This document shows, one piece after another, positions 16,762 to 26,918 of a stretch of 64,000 bases of DNA. The notes under the pieces were generated by a model. The model saw only the letters and a list, made by a program, of their open reading frames with translations, did not search any database and was not told the origin of the DNA. This stretch comes from Gelidibacter maritimus (lineage in GTDB: Bacteria; Bacteroidota; Bacteroidia; Flavobacteriales; Flavobacteriaceae). Position numbers and translations under genes: made by a program. Position 1 is the stretch's first letter, and each line of letters begins with the position of its first letter. The stretch covers positions 481,685 through 545,684 of the forward strand of contig NZ_JACGLT010000001.1 of the NCBI RefSeq assembly GCF_014062315.1. The letters run 5' to 3'.

Positions 16762-16992
16762 ATGAATAAGATACTGCTACTTATTTTAATAGTTCTAACA
16801 TTTCAAATTTCTGGAAATAGTCAAGAAAAGGATCTTTCAAAATATGCTATTGGATTATCTGAATTAGTAACTTTTGCAGACAATCCTGGATTTAAAGATG
16901 AAGTGACTATTGATGAATCATCCAAATATATAGAATGGGCTAAGGGAAAAGACAATACTAAAACAACTAAATATTTCAATAACCAATCATGA
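16762..16992 (+). CDS. small secreted protein, probably truncated by a frameshift
   Basis: Seventy-six residues with a signal peptide (MNKILLLILIVLTFQISGNS) followed by an acidic stretch (SKYIEWAKGKDNTKTTKYFN). The frame ends at TGA 16990. Another frame continues well past that point (NHDGIRIYNYLWDYSSAALL...) to TGA near 17115, so one base may be missing around 16980. It lies 142 bases before the SrfB-like gene in the same direction and may once have been the operon's first gene. Family not recognised. Confidence 0.45.
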   Translation: MNKILLLILIVLTFQISGNSQEKDLSKYAIGLSELVTFADNPGFKDEVTIDESSKYIEWAKGKDNTKTTKYFNNQS

Positions 16993-17134
16993 TGGAATCC
17001 GCATTTACAATTATCTCTGGGATTATTCTTCAGCCGCATTACTAAACCTAATAGTACTAATTTTTCACACAAAATCACCAAACTATTTTTTTAGTTGTAC
17101 TATGAGTTTGAAATGATAATAAAGTTTAATAAAT

Positions 17135-20100
17135 ATGAATTTAATAGCCAACTCAGGCATTCAGTTATACACAATCCCTCTTGAAATCAACTTGAATGAT
17201 AACTTCAAAATGTATTTCCATGAATGGTTTGATATCTCTGATTCTCAATTGAAAATGGAAATTGCTCATTATTTTTCTGAAGAAGAAATATGGGTAAAAA
17301 AGTACGACTTAACAGATCTTGGTTATGCTGTAGCGAAAGATGACTTTAAGGTATCGGAAAACTGGGAAACAATTAAAGAAGATTTTTTTGAATACAAAAA
17401 GTCAACTATTTCAATTGATACGGACAGCCCAGAAGATTCGGGATGTTTCTCGATGTCCATTAATCGCATTAAGTGGGAGAAGTTTGAAAACATTTGGTAC
17501 CCAATGCCATTCTTTCTGCTTAAGAGCAATAAATCAGAATTTGGACCAACAAATTGGTGCCGTTTCAAGCTTATTCCTATTGAAGAAAATGGAAATATTA
17601 AAAAATATAATCTTCTTATAGCTTTTGACACGCGTACTGTATTTGAGAAAGAAACATTTGAAGATGAAGACTTAAATGAAACACCTGTTTTCACTAATAA
17701 TTACGATAGATCAAAAGATTTTGCTCTATGTAACAATGAATATAATTTACTTGCTTTTTGCTCAAAAACTTCTAATTGTGATTGGGTAGATAAATATGTC
17801 CTTAACAAATTCCATAATCTGGATGATATAAATGATTATAGAGGGCAAAAACCTAAGTTAAATTATCTCGCGCAATACATTTATTTAATAAGATATATTC
17901 AACAAACGAATACTTTGCCGGCAGTTACACTTTACTCAAATAATAATGTAGCTTATGGCAACGTTGATTTAGTAGTCGATATAGGTAATTCCAGAACCTG
18001 TACTATGCTTTTTGACAACGGGGATTTTAATCAGGCCAGTCCATTGGAATTACAGGATTTCACTTCACCTATTTTAGATAACCAGCTTAACAAACAACGT
18101 GATCCTTTTGATATGCGTTTGGCTTTTAGAGAAGCTGATTTTGGAGGTAAGCTTGGCATCGAAAATAGTCGTCAATTTGTATATCCAAGTATGATTCGAC
18201 TAGGAAAAGAGGCGAACCAATTAATCCATAAAGCCACTAATTTAAATACAGGGGCGGAAAAAACAAGCACATTTTCAAGTCCTAAACGTTTTTTATGGGA
18301 TACCAAATCACAAAAACAAGAATGGGAGTTCATCCAACTTGAAGGCGAAACCACAAAACCGATTTACATAGAAGGTGTTTCCGAACAATTAAGTAATGAT
18401 GGTTCATTAAATTTAGAAGGCAGTGGAGGCATCTTAATGAACTACTCTCGCAGAGCATTGATGACATTCGCTTTTCTCGAAATTTTGGCGCAGGCAAATA
18501 TGCAAATCAACAGCTACGAACAGCGAAACCATTGGGGGAATGAATCAATGCCCCGAAAAATAGGGCGAATTATTGTAACCTGCCCCACAGCAATGTCTCG
18601 GGTTGAACAGATTGCATTGCGTAAATGTGCCGAAGATGCCGCTATTATACTCGATCGTTTCTTTCAAGACACATATCAGACAGAAATTGATGAAAAAGAA
18701 GTCCTTAGAAATGTACAAGTGATTCCTTCTGCTAAAAATCTTTCAAATAAAGAAGAACCTATAGAATGGATTTACGATGAGGCTACCTCTGCACAATTTG
18801 TATTTCTGTATGCAGAGCTAGGAGAAAGATACCAGAAAAATATAGAAAACTATTTTGATATCTATGGAAAGATAAGAAGTGATTTAGGCGATTATAGTAA
18901 AAAATCACTCACTATCGGCTCTGTTGATATTGGAGCAGGAACCACTGATGTAATGATTGCTGCATATAAATATGACGTAGCCGGTCAATGCTCTTTAACG
19001 CCTGTGTCTCTTTTTTGGGAAAGTTTTTATACCGCTGGCGATGATTTAATGAAAGAACTTATTCACCAAATAATTATTGAAGGAAAACACTCGCCTATAG
19101 AAAAAAAGCTAGTTTCATTAGGAAAAAATCCAGTGAGCTTTATGCAACCTTTCCTGGGGACAGATAATGGTGTATCATTTCGTAACCGACAATTAAGAAG
19201 CAGTTTTAACTTACAAGTCTCCGTGCCAATAATTTCTCATTTTTTAGAAATATTGAAAGAAGATAAAGTCGAAAGCCAAATTTTGTCCTTTGGGGACATT
19301 TTTGATGAAAACCCACCAACACAGATTGTCCTCAATCATTTTAATAGTCATTTTGGATTTGAATTTGAATCATTACAATGGCAGTACGAAAGGAAAGTTG
19401 TTTCAGCAATTATTGAAAAGACTTTTGATTCTCTAATTGGTAAAGTATCTTCCTTGCTATCATATTACGATTGTGATATAGTATTGCTTGCTGGTCGCCC
19501 AACTTCGCTTAGACCTTTGGCTGATATTTTTTTAAAGCATTATGCCATATCACCCAACCGTCTGAAAACAATGAACAATTATCGTATAGGTCGTTGGTAT
19601 CCCGAAGACAAACGCTATCCGTTTGTGGACAGCAACGGGAAATTTATCAACCCAAAATCTATTATTACAACTGGTGCTATGATAGGTAATATTGCAGAAA
19701 ATGGAGGTCTAAATGGTTTTTCATTAAATCTTAAAGACCTAAAGAAAAAGTTACTCCCAACTACTAATTATTTTGGAAGACTTAACGACAGGTTAAAATA
19801 TATAGATACTATAATCTCACCTGATATTAATTCGGTCACCATAGATGTAGTTTCATTACCTCTCAAAATAGGAGTTCGTCAATTGGATATATCTTCCTAT
19901 CCGTCACGACCATTTTATGTGCTTGATTTCAATGATGAAAGATTGGAAGACCGGATTCAGGGTCGTTTGGAGAATGAAAACGATGTAAATAGCCTAAAGA
20001 TAGGAGTTGAGGAGGAAAAAAGAAAAATACGTTCCAAAATGCCTCTCAAGGTAACTATAGAACGAGACAAAAATGAAGATATGGAGCTACTTCGTATAGA

Positions 20101-20227
20101 AGAGATTGGGGATAATGAGGGGAATCCTTTGCCTAAAAACTTTTTTTCATTACAAATTCAAAGTATGAGTGAATTGGACAATTTCTGGCTTGATTCTGGT
20201 ATTTTCTCTTTGAATATTAACAATTAA
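17135..20227 (+). CDS. SrfB-like actin/Hsp70-fold ATPase
   Basis: A 1030-residue cytoplasmic protein. Its central domain carries the actin/Hsp70 nucleotide signature: phosphate-1 LVVDIGNSRTCTMLFDNG (~279-295), a conserved RIIVTCPTAMSRVEQIALRK block (~478-497), phosphate-2 GSVDIGAGTTDVMIAAYKY (~594-612) and adenosine motif IVLLAGRPTSLRPLADIF (~782-799). This set, the length and the SrfC-like gene next to it point to the SrfB family. SrfB was named in Salmonella as part of the SsrB-regulated srfABC genes, and its molecular role is not established. It is the first large gene of a nine-gene operon. It may act as an ATP-switched scaffold or chaperone; that is inference. Confidence 0.8.
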   Translation: MNLIANSGIQLYTIPLEINLNDNFKMYFHEWFDISDSQLKMEIAHYFSEEEIWVKKYDLTDLGYAVAKDDFKVSENWETIKEDFFEYKKSTISIDTDSPEDSGCFSMSINRIKWEKFENIWYPMPFFLLKSNKSEFGPTNWCRFKLIPIEENGNIKKYNLLIAFDTRTVFEKETFEDEDLNETPVFTNNYDRSKDFALCNNEYNLLAFCSKTSNCDWVDKYVLNKFHNLDDINDYRGQKPKLNYLAQYIYLIRYIQQTNTLPAVTLYSNNNVAYGNVDLVVDIGNSRTCTMLFDNGDFNQASPLELQDFTSPILDNQLNKQRDPFDMRLAFREADFGGKLGIENSRQFVYPSMIRLGKEANQLIHKATNLNTGAEKTSTFSSPKRFLWDTKSQKQEWEFIQLEGETTKPIYIEGVSEQLSNDGSLNLEGSGGILMNYSRRALMTFAFLEILAQANMQINSYEQRNHWGNESMPRKIGRIIVTCPTAMSRVEQIALRKCAEDAAIILDRFFQDTYQTEIDEKEVLRNVQVIPSAKNLSNKEEPIEWIYDEATSAQFVFLYAELGERYQKNIENYFDIYGKIRSDLGDYSKKSLTIGSVDIGAGTTDVMIAAYKYDVAGQCSLTPVSLFWESFYTAGDDLMKELIHQIIIEGKHSPIEKKLVSLGKNPVSFMQPFLGTDNGVSFRNRQLRSSFNLQVSVPIISHFLEILKEDKVESQILSFGDIFDENPPTQIVLNHFNSHFGFEFESLQWQYERKVVSAIIEKTFDSLIGKVSSLLSYYDCDIVLLAGRPTSLRPLADIFLKHYAISPNRLKTMNNYRIGRWYPEDKRYPFVDSNGKFINPKSIITTGAMIGNIAENGGLNGFSLNLKDLKKKLLPTTNYFGRLNDRLKYIDTIISPDINSVTIDVVSLPLKIGVRQLDISSYPSRPFYVLDFNDERLEDRIQGRLENENDVNSLKIGVEEEKRKIRSKMPLKVTIERDKNEDMELLRIEEIGDNEGNPLPKNFFSLQIQSMSELDNFWLDSGIFSLNINN

Positions 20228-20240
20228 ATAGAGCTTCATA

Positions 20241-23081
20241 ATGGTAACAAATATACAAAAGCAACTCGAAATAATTGAAAATTCTAATAAATGGATTCGC
20301 ACCTATTTAGACGGAGAAAAACAGAACACTGCCTACCGCACCATGGTTGATTTCCGAAGAAAACTGAAAAAGAAAAAATTTGCATTAGAAAATAATCCTG
20401 CTGCTGCCGTATATGGTGAGAGTCAGGTTGGTAAATCATACCTTATTAGTAGCTTGTTGTCGGAAGAAGGAAAGCCATTCAGTATTGCTGGTGAAAATGA
20501 AAATGTTCATAATTTTATCGAAGATATTAATCCTATTGGTGATGGAAGTGAATCTACGAGTTTGGTTTCGCGTTTTTCTGTGAATTACAAACCGATAAAC
20601 AGAGAGTTTCCGATTAAAGCCACACTATTATCTCCTGCAGATATAGCTCTCGTGCTTTGTGACAGCTATTACAATGATTGTAAAGCAGATCATAGTTTGA
20701 TTTTGAAGATGGAGACAATAAATTCAGAAATCGATTCATTGAAGGCTCGGCTTATAGACGTGCAAACTCAGCAAGGTGTTTTTGGAGAAGATGACGTGCT
20801 AGATATGCAGGATTATTTTAAAGAAAATTTCGCAACTAAGGCTAGTAACATACTTTTCTCTTATTTTTTCGAAGAAGTTTCATTATTCATTTCCAAATTG
20901 CGACCAAATGAATGGATAGATATAGTTTCTATTTTGTGGAATAAAAATGAAAAATTCAATTTCCTATTTTCATCTTTAATTTCTGAATACGAGAAACTAA
21001 ACTTTACAAATACTATTTATTTGCCAATAGAATCAGTTTTACGCAAATATGGTACATTACTCGATGTCCAGCGTTTGAAAGAGATTTATGCATCACCGAG
21101 CAATATTGAAACGGAATACAAGGCAACAACAACGGCACTGATTATAGACAAAGGGCAAGAACGTCAGGTTTCATTTAAAAAATCATACCTGTGCGCTTTG
21201 ACTGCCGAATTGGTATTTCAACAGGAAGAATCTTTACTCAAAAGCAAGCCGTTTTTGAAAGAAACTGACTTGCTAGATTTTCCGGGTGCAAGAGCTAGAA
21301 TGACGTTAGCTGAAGAAATGCTTAGCGAAAAAAATATACCCGATTTACTCATAAGGGGTAAAGTAGCCTATTTGTTTAATAAATATTCTAACGCAGAAAA
21401 AATCAGCATATTTATGCTTTGTGCTAAGCACGAACAAGCTGCTCAGCGCTCGATGCCTGAAATGCTTAATAATTGGATCGAAAAGTTTATTGGTAATACA
21501 GAGGATAAAAGAGAGAAATTTATATCTACCTCAAAAATATCACCCTTATTCATTATAGGTACTTTCTTTAATGAAAACCTTAGATTTAATTCAAATCATG
21601 ACAAAAAGGATGATCTGACTTCTCTAAAGAATCGTTGGCTTCAAAGGTTCGATAATACGTTGTCTATAGAGCTATTGAATACTAAAACCCATCGTTGGTT
21701 TAATAGTTGGACAAAATCTTCTCCAGATTTTCGAAATATTTTCTTGTTACGTGACTTTGTATATTCAGAATCGCATAGTCAGGTATTTAAAGGCTTTTCA
21801 GAGCATGGAAAAGAATTAGAAGAAATCAAACCGCCTAGCTATCCCGACTTTCGTCAGAAACTTCGCCAATCTTTTATCGATTATGATTTTGTTAAGCGTC
21901 ACTTTGCCAATCCTGAAGAATCCTGGGACGAAGCAGCTAGTATTAATAAGGATGGGACACAGCTGATTATTGATAAGCTAACTATTGCTGCAGAAAATAT
22001 AAACAATGCTCGTCTTGAAAAAATTATTGATGAACTCAACGAGATTTCGTTGGTCATTGTATCAGAATTGCTGAAATACTTTCACAGCAATGATAAAGAC
22101 GAAGAATTACAGAAAGCAAAATCCATTGCAGGAGATATTCAATTCAAATTAGATACAGCTTTTAGGGCAGATGGTATTAAATTATACGGAAAATTGAAGA
22201 ATGAATTGTTGCTTAATGAAGGTAAAGTACTCGAGCTATTTAGAAAAAAAATAAGTAGCATTGAGCATCGCGATGTGGTGAATATGAATATTTACAGTAC
22301 CTACAAACAAAGAGTGCCTGTTATTGAAAATGATTCGCCGGATATGTATTTTGATCGTCTATGCACTCATTATGAGAAAACATCGGAAGAAGATATATTG
22401 AAATTCCGTTCCGAACTTGAAGAAAACAAAGTTAATTTGGAAGAGTTGATAACTGGCAATTCAGAACTTATTAAAAACAATGCCCAACAATTGGCTGACA
22501 CCTTACTCGATTACTGGTTTGCATACATTAATCAAAATGACAAAAATATAGTCCAGCAGGTTTTGGCTCAAAATGGCTCTTCAGCCTTACAAGACATAAC
22601 AGATATGTACCAAAAACTATTCAAGAAAGTAGATATCGCACAAAAAATTGCCGAAAAGATCAGAAAACATTTAGAGGGGCAAAACAAAAGCGATTTGCCT
22701 TATGATATGGTTGCGGATATGAGTACTGAGCTTTTAAACAAATGTATCCGAACTGTAGGTTTTGAATATTTTGATGATTCTGAAATCTATGATTTAAAAC
22801 AGGCAAATGAAAAAAATAATTTAGGATTGATTTTAGATTATAATGAAAATCCGACTGAAAACTCAGTTGCTGAGTTGTTTGATAAAATCGAAAACTGGAC
22901 GGATATTATTCAAAACAATCCAGAAGAAATGAAATCGTTGCCGAGTTACCGCAGTTACTTGTCTTGGTCAAACCATTTGAAAGCAGGTTTTATCTCTGTT
23001 TGTGATATCCCTACTTATGATGTACAAGCGAATGAAAATTTGGGGACAATTATTAAAGAGTCTGAAACCTTTAGATACTAA
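20241..23081 (+). CDS. SrfC-like large P-loop GTPase
   Basis: A 946-residue protein starting 13 bases after the SrfB-like gene. A P-loop (VYGESQVGKSYLISSLLS, ~57-74) and a distant switch II-like DLLDFPGARARMT (~343) indicate a TRAFAC-type GTPase with a long insertion. The C-terminal ~400 residues are mostly helical with coiled-coil character, reminiscent of dynamin-like stalks. No membrane segment. Pairing with SrfB fits the SrfC family, whose known members are of similar size. In the operon it is the likely GTP-driven partner of the SrfB-like ATPase. SrfA is absent here. The dynamin comparison is only by general shape. Confidence 0.75.
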   Translation: MVTNIQKQLEIIENSNKWIRTYLDGEKQNTAYRTMVDFRRKLKKKKFALENNPAAAVYGESQVGKSYLISSLLSEEGKPFSIAGENENVHNFIEDINPIGDGSESTSLVSRFSVNYKPINREFPIKATLLSPADIALVLCDSYYNDCKADHSLILKMETINSEIDSLKARLIDVQTQQGVFGEDDVLDMQDYFKENFATKASNILFSYFFEEVSLFISKLRPNEWIDIVSILWNKNEKFNFLFSSLISEYEKLNFTNTIYLPIESVLRKYGTLLDVQRLKEIYASPSNIETEYKATTTALIIDKGQERQVSFKKSYLCALTAELVFQQEESLLKSKPFLKETDLLDFPGARARMTLAEEMLSEKNIPDLLIRGKVAYLFNKYSNAEKISIFMLCAKHEQAAQRSMPEMLNNWIEKFIGNTEDKREKFISTSKISPLFIIGTFFNENLRFNSNHDKKDDLTSLKNRWLQRFDNTLSIELLNTKTHRWFNSWTKSSPDFRNIFLLRDFVYSESHSQVFKGFSEHGKELEEIKPPSYPDFRQKLRQSFIDYDFVKRHFANPEESWDEAASINKDGTQLIIDKLTIAAENINNARLEKIIDELNEISLVIVSELLKYFHSNDKDEELQKAKSIAGDIQFKLDTAFRADGIKLYGKLKNELLLNEGKVLELFRKKISSIEHRDVVNMNIYSTYKQRVPVIENDSPDMYFDRLCTHYEKTSEEDILKFRSELEENKVNLEELITGNSELIKNNAQQLADTLLDYWFAYINQNDKNIVQQVLAQNGSSALQDITDMYQKLFKKVDIAQKIAEKIRKHLEGQNKSDLPYDMVADMSTELLNKCIRTVGFEYFDDSEIYDLKQANEKNNLGLILDYNENPTENSVAELFDKIENWTDIIQNNPEEMKSLPSYRSYLSWSNHLKAGFISVCDIPTYDVQANENLGTIIKESETFRY

Positions 23082-23086
23082 TAGTT

Positions 23087-25933
23087 ATGGCAACGGTAAT
23101 TGGTAAAGAGCAATTGTGTAGCACTGATTTGAAATACTTCAAAGCGCTACAGGGTATTAAAGGAAAGACTTTGTTTGATCGATACCCTGCTATTGATACT
23201 ATTGTGAAAAAAAATATTGACCTCAAGTATCAAGATTTTTTAGCACTACCAATAAAGGACCATGACATAATAACTTTCTACAGTAAATCTTATAAAGAAA
23301 CTCCTCAACTTTTATCTGATTTACACGGTGCCGAGCAAGAAAAATATTCAGCCATAAAGGATGAAACTCTTGGTCACTATGAAAGTAGAATAGCTTCACT
23401 TAAAAATTGTGGTAAAACTGATGAAGCAGAATTTCTTAAAAATGCTTTAAAATATATTGACGACCGTTTTGTTTATTGCTATGAAGACATGGTTGTTTTG
23501 GGGGTTTGGGGAATGCAGCTACGTGAGAATGTAAGAGAGGATATTAGCGAAATCCGTAAAAATTTAATTATTAAAAAGAAAAATCCTGAACTAGAACCTG
23601 AACTCCAACCAACCGAACCTGAGCTACCAACACAATTTACTATAACCTACAATTCTGGAGAAAATGGAACATTAATTGGAAACTCATTTGTCTCCAAATT
23701 GCAAAATGAGTTTCTTGACAATGATGACATTCCAAAAGTAGAACCAAACGAGGGATACGAATTTGTTGGTTGGGACGAAAATCCACAGGGTTATGAAATT
23801 AGTGGAAATAAAGAGTTTTCAGCACAGTATCAATCAATAGAAGTTCCTCCAACAGTAATTTCTGACCCTCCTTGGTACACGAGATTTTGGAATTGGTTAC
23901 GAGCATTATTTATCGAAAGAGGTTGTTTGAAATGGCTTCTTTGGATATTGTTGATTCTACTTTTAATATGGTTGTTTTTGTGGTTGTTCCGTGGCTGTAG
24001 TGACATTAATCACAATGTTATAGATAATGAAGGGGGAGCTCTAAACGACAATGATAATGCTTGGATCCGGGATGACCCGAATGTTGGGGATGACGGAGGA
24101 ATTTACGACCCCCACAATCCTTATCAGCCAGTACCAACTCCTCCAGGACATGAAGATATTTTACCACCACAGCAAGGAGTCTTACCGCCAATAGGAGAGA
24201 ATCCAGATGTTATTCCAGGAAATCCATCGATTATTAGTAATCGCCTGAATATTCTGATGGAAAATGAGGATAAATCTATCATGGAATTTGCTAAAGTTTT
24301 CAAGAAGAAATACCCAGATGAAAAATATAAAGTGGTGTATTATGATAATGTAGTAAAGCGGGCGCAAATTGAGATTCCGAAGGAAGAACGCGAACGCCTG
24401 AAAGAGGAAATTCCAGCGGCATTTGCTCCCGAATATGAGCTTTTTGTTTTTGATGAAGCGCTTTTTGAAGGCAGTTATACACCTAACGATCCGGCAATTT
24501 CCGAGGAGGAAAAATCTTGGTATCTGAAGGCTATAAATGCTCTGGAAGCATGGGAAATAACACAAGGTTCAGAAAAAGTTACAGTGGCTATTGTCGATAA
24601 CGGATTTAACTTGAGACATCCTGAATTGGCAAGTAAGGTCGTAGCACCCTATAATGTTTGGAAGCACTCAAATGAGATTTTTCCACAGCAGATTGACCAT
24701 GGCACACACGTAGCAGGAATAGCATTAGCAATTGCTGATAATGGAAAAGGGATTTCGGGGATTGCTCCTAATTGTAAGTTTATGCCGGTTCAGGTGGCCA
24801 ATGAAAATAACTTGATGACTACAACTTCTGTGTTAGATGGTATTCTTTACTCCCTATATCAAGGTGCCGATGTGATTAATGTATCCTTGGGAGGTCAGTT
24901 TACTGGGCTTTCACAATTCCCTGAAAATAAACAAAAAGAGTTGATTCGGAATCACTTTAAAGAAGAAGAACGACTGTGGAGAAGGGTAATGCGAATTGCA
25001 GCTAATCATAATTCTACCCTTGTAATCGCAGCTGGCAACGATAATGTATTAGCGGGTATTGACGCACTGCAAAGACCTGAGTTATTTATCACTGTTTCGG
25101 CAACAGATAAAAGCAACAGAAACCTTAGCAAAGCTCAATTTAGTAACTATGGTTCATACGCAACTATATCAGCTCCCGGTGTGGGCATTTATAGTTCAGT
25201 GGGTAGTAATGACTATGCCATGATGGACGGTACTAGTATGGCTGCGCCCATAGTTTCTGGTGCGGTGGCTTTGATGAAAAGCATTAATAATAATATTACC
25301 ACGAAGAAAATTATTTGCATTTTGCAAAGTACAGGTGTAGGAACTCAGGATAATATCGGCAAATTTATCCAGTTGGACAAAGCCTTGCAAATGGTAAAAT
25401 CGAATGCGGAGGTAGATTGTACTCCTTCTCCTTCCTCAGGTGATGTTCAGATTAAGTTGAACTGGAATAACTACAATGATTTGGACTTGATCTGTACCGA
25501 TCCATACGGAGAAATGATTTTCTATAAAAACCGGATGTCCTCAAGTGGCGGACAACTAGAAATTGATATGAATGTAGAATACCCAGATAGTAAAAATCCG
25601 ATTGAAAATATTTTTTGGGAAACTGGTAGTGCGCCTCAAGGAACTTATAATATATATATCCAATATTATAAAAAGCAGGAGCCAAGCATAGATGAAACAC
25701 CTTACAATATACAGGTACATTATGGCAAGGAAACGAAGGAATATAAAGGTGTAATAAAAAAAGAGGATAAAACCATTCAAATTGGCTCTTTCACCGTGCG
25801 AACAGCTGAAAACAGCCCTCAATCTCAGCCTTTAACTGACAAGCGATTGCAATTGGAGAAAGAACGCAATCAATTGCAACAAGAACTGAACAGAGTAAAT
25901 AACGAATTGAAAAAATTATTAAATAATAGCTAA
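23087..25933 (+). CDS. membrane-anchored S8 (subtilisin) protease
   Basis: A 948-residue protein with several parts in order: a helical N-terminal domain (1-165), a proline-rich linker, and an InlB-repeat-like module (ITYNSGENGTLI...GYEFVGWDE...FSAQYQ, ~188-250). One very hydrophobic membrane helix (~283-303) and a Pro/Asp/Gly linker follow. The S8 domain has the complete triad: D504 in VAIVDNGF, H541 in DHGTHVAG, S717 in DGTSMAAP. Next is a DUF2135/YfaP-like beta domain (NNYNDLDLICTDPYGEMIFY ...) and a terminal coiled coil. There is no cleavable signal peptide, so the N-terminal part is probably cytoplasmic and the protease outside the inner membrane. It may cut operon partners or an external target. 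Confidence 0.82.
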   Translation: MATVIGKEQLCSTDLKYFKALQGIKGKTLFDRYPAIDTIVKKNIDLKYQDFLALPIKDHDIITFYSKSYKETPQLLSDLHGAEQEKYSAIKDETLGHYESRIASLKNCGKTDEAEFLKNALKYIDDRFVYCYEDMVVLGVWGMQLRENVREDISEIRKNLIIKKKNPELEPELQPTEPELPTQFTITYNSGENGTLIGNSFVSKLQNEFLDNDDIPKVEPNEGYEFVGWDENPQGYEISGNKEFSAQYQSIEVPPTVISDPPWYTRFWNWLRALFIERGCLKWLLWILLILLLIWLFLWLFRGCSDINHNVIDNEGGALNDNDNAWIRDDPNVGDDGGIYDPHNPYQPVPTPPGHEDILPPQQGVLPPIGENPDVIPGNPSIISNRLNILMENEDKSIMEFAKVFKKKYPDEKYKVVYYDNVVKRAQIEIPKEERERLKEEIPAAFAPEYELFVFDEALFEGSYTPNDPAISEEEKSWYLKAINALEAWEITQGSEKVTVAIVDNGFNLRHPELASKVVAPYNVWKHSNEIFPQQIDHGTHVAGIALAIADNGKGISGIAPNCKFMPVQVANENNLMTTTSVLDGILYSLYQGADVINVSLGGQFTGLSQFPENKQKELIRNHFKEEERLWRRVMRIAANHNSTLVIAAGNDNVLAGIDALQRPELFITVSATDKSNRNLSKAQFSNYGSYATISAPGVGIYSSVGSNDYAMMDGTSMAAPIVSGAVALMKSINNNITTKKIICILQSTGVGTQDNIGKFIQLDKALQMVKSNAEVDCTPSPSSGDVQIKLNWNNYNDLDLICTDPYGEMIFYKNRMSSSGGQLEIDMNVEYPDSKNPIENIFWETGSAPQGTYNIYIQYYKKQEPSIDETPYNIQVHYGKETKEYKGVIKKEDKTIQIGSFTVRTAENSPQSQPLTDKRLQLEKERNQLQQELNRVNNELKKLLNNS

Positions 25934-25991
25934 CTATTCTATCCAAGAATTTAAATCTTTAGGTAGGATAACTATAAACATAAGCCGTATT

Positions 25992-26909
25992 ATGAATAAA
26001 TCAAAATTTTCTTTAGCCGATGTAATATCAGTTTTAACTGCTGTTGCTTTTGGTTTTGTATGCTTTCTTGGGTTTAATTTTTCTACATTAGGAGACACCA
26101 AAACGAGTGTGATTTTTGCTGTGATCATCACCTTGCTTTTGGCAGGCTTCGCCTATCTTGCTAAATGGCTTAAAGGTGTAGAAGGCAATTTTAATAATAG
26201 TCGAATAGCAGAAATTACAGTGATAGTTTTGTTTACTGGACTAACAGCATTTTTTACTTATTCCCCGTTTTCTCATTATTTTACGGTTACTGATAGGAAA
26301 GTACAAATCCAAAATCAACTTTCAGAAAATATCACACAAGCCCAAAATATGTTTAGTAAATATGAAAACTATGCTGATATAAGAATGAAGCTTTATCAAC
26401 GAACATTGGAAAGCAATGTTAATTTAGGGACTGATTTAGAAAAGCTTGGAATTGAAAAAGAAGGAGTTTCTTTTGATACACAAATCAATAATAAGATGCA
26501 AACCATTCACTCTGATCTATTTCCTACTAATTATTCCAATACGATTAGCAGGAACGGAGTAAAAGAGGTTGCCAAAAATTGGCTTGCCGATGGAGAAGAA
26601 AAGGCTAAAGGTTGGAAACCAATAGGTATTGTAGAAGTGGTAAATGATATTGACGCAAAATCAACTGGTTGGCGCAATGGTTTGGTGAGTTTTTCCACAA
26701 TACGAGAAAATGGTGAAGTAGCCGAAGATTTTAATTATGATTTATCTTTCCCAGATCTAAAAGCAAAATTTACTACACTTGGGAAACCCACTCCGCTTTC
26801 TATTGTTTTAGCAATATTGGCGTGGGCATTGATGCTATTATCTTGGTTTATCACTAAACGAAGTTCCAAAGTTTTTGGACGTTTGGCACCATATGAAGTA
26901 GAGCTATAA
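25992..26909 (+). CDS. four-helix inner-membrane protein
   Basis: A 305-residue protein with three membrane helices near the N-terminus (~10-30, 36-57, 73-91), a ~180-residue soluble domain with coiled-coil beginnings (QIQNQLSENITQAQNMFSKY), and a final helix (ILAWALMLLSWFI, ~277-293). The soluble domain has NWLADGEEKAKGWKPIGIVE and looks periplasmic by topology. No family recognised. It starts 58 bases after the protease gene, the widest gap in the operon, and may have its own weak start of transcription. A scaffold or channel role is possible but unproven. Confidence 0.7.
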   Translation: MNKSKFSLADVISVLTAVAFGFVCFLGFNFSTLGDTKTSVIFAVIITLLLAGFAYLAKWLKGVEGNFNNSRIAEITVIVLFTGLTAFFTYSPFSHYFTVTDRKVQIQNQLSENITQAQNMFSKYENYADIRMKLYQRTLESNVNLGTDLEKLGIEKEGVSFDTQINNKMQTIHSDLFPTNYSNTISRNGVKEVAKNWLADGEEKAKGWKPIGIVEVVNDIDAKSTGWRNGLVSFSTIRENGEVAEDFNYDLSFPDLKAKFTTLGKPTPLSIVLAILAWALMLLSWFITKRSSKVFGRLAPYEVEL

Positions 26910-26918
26910 ACTTATTAA

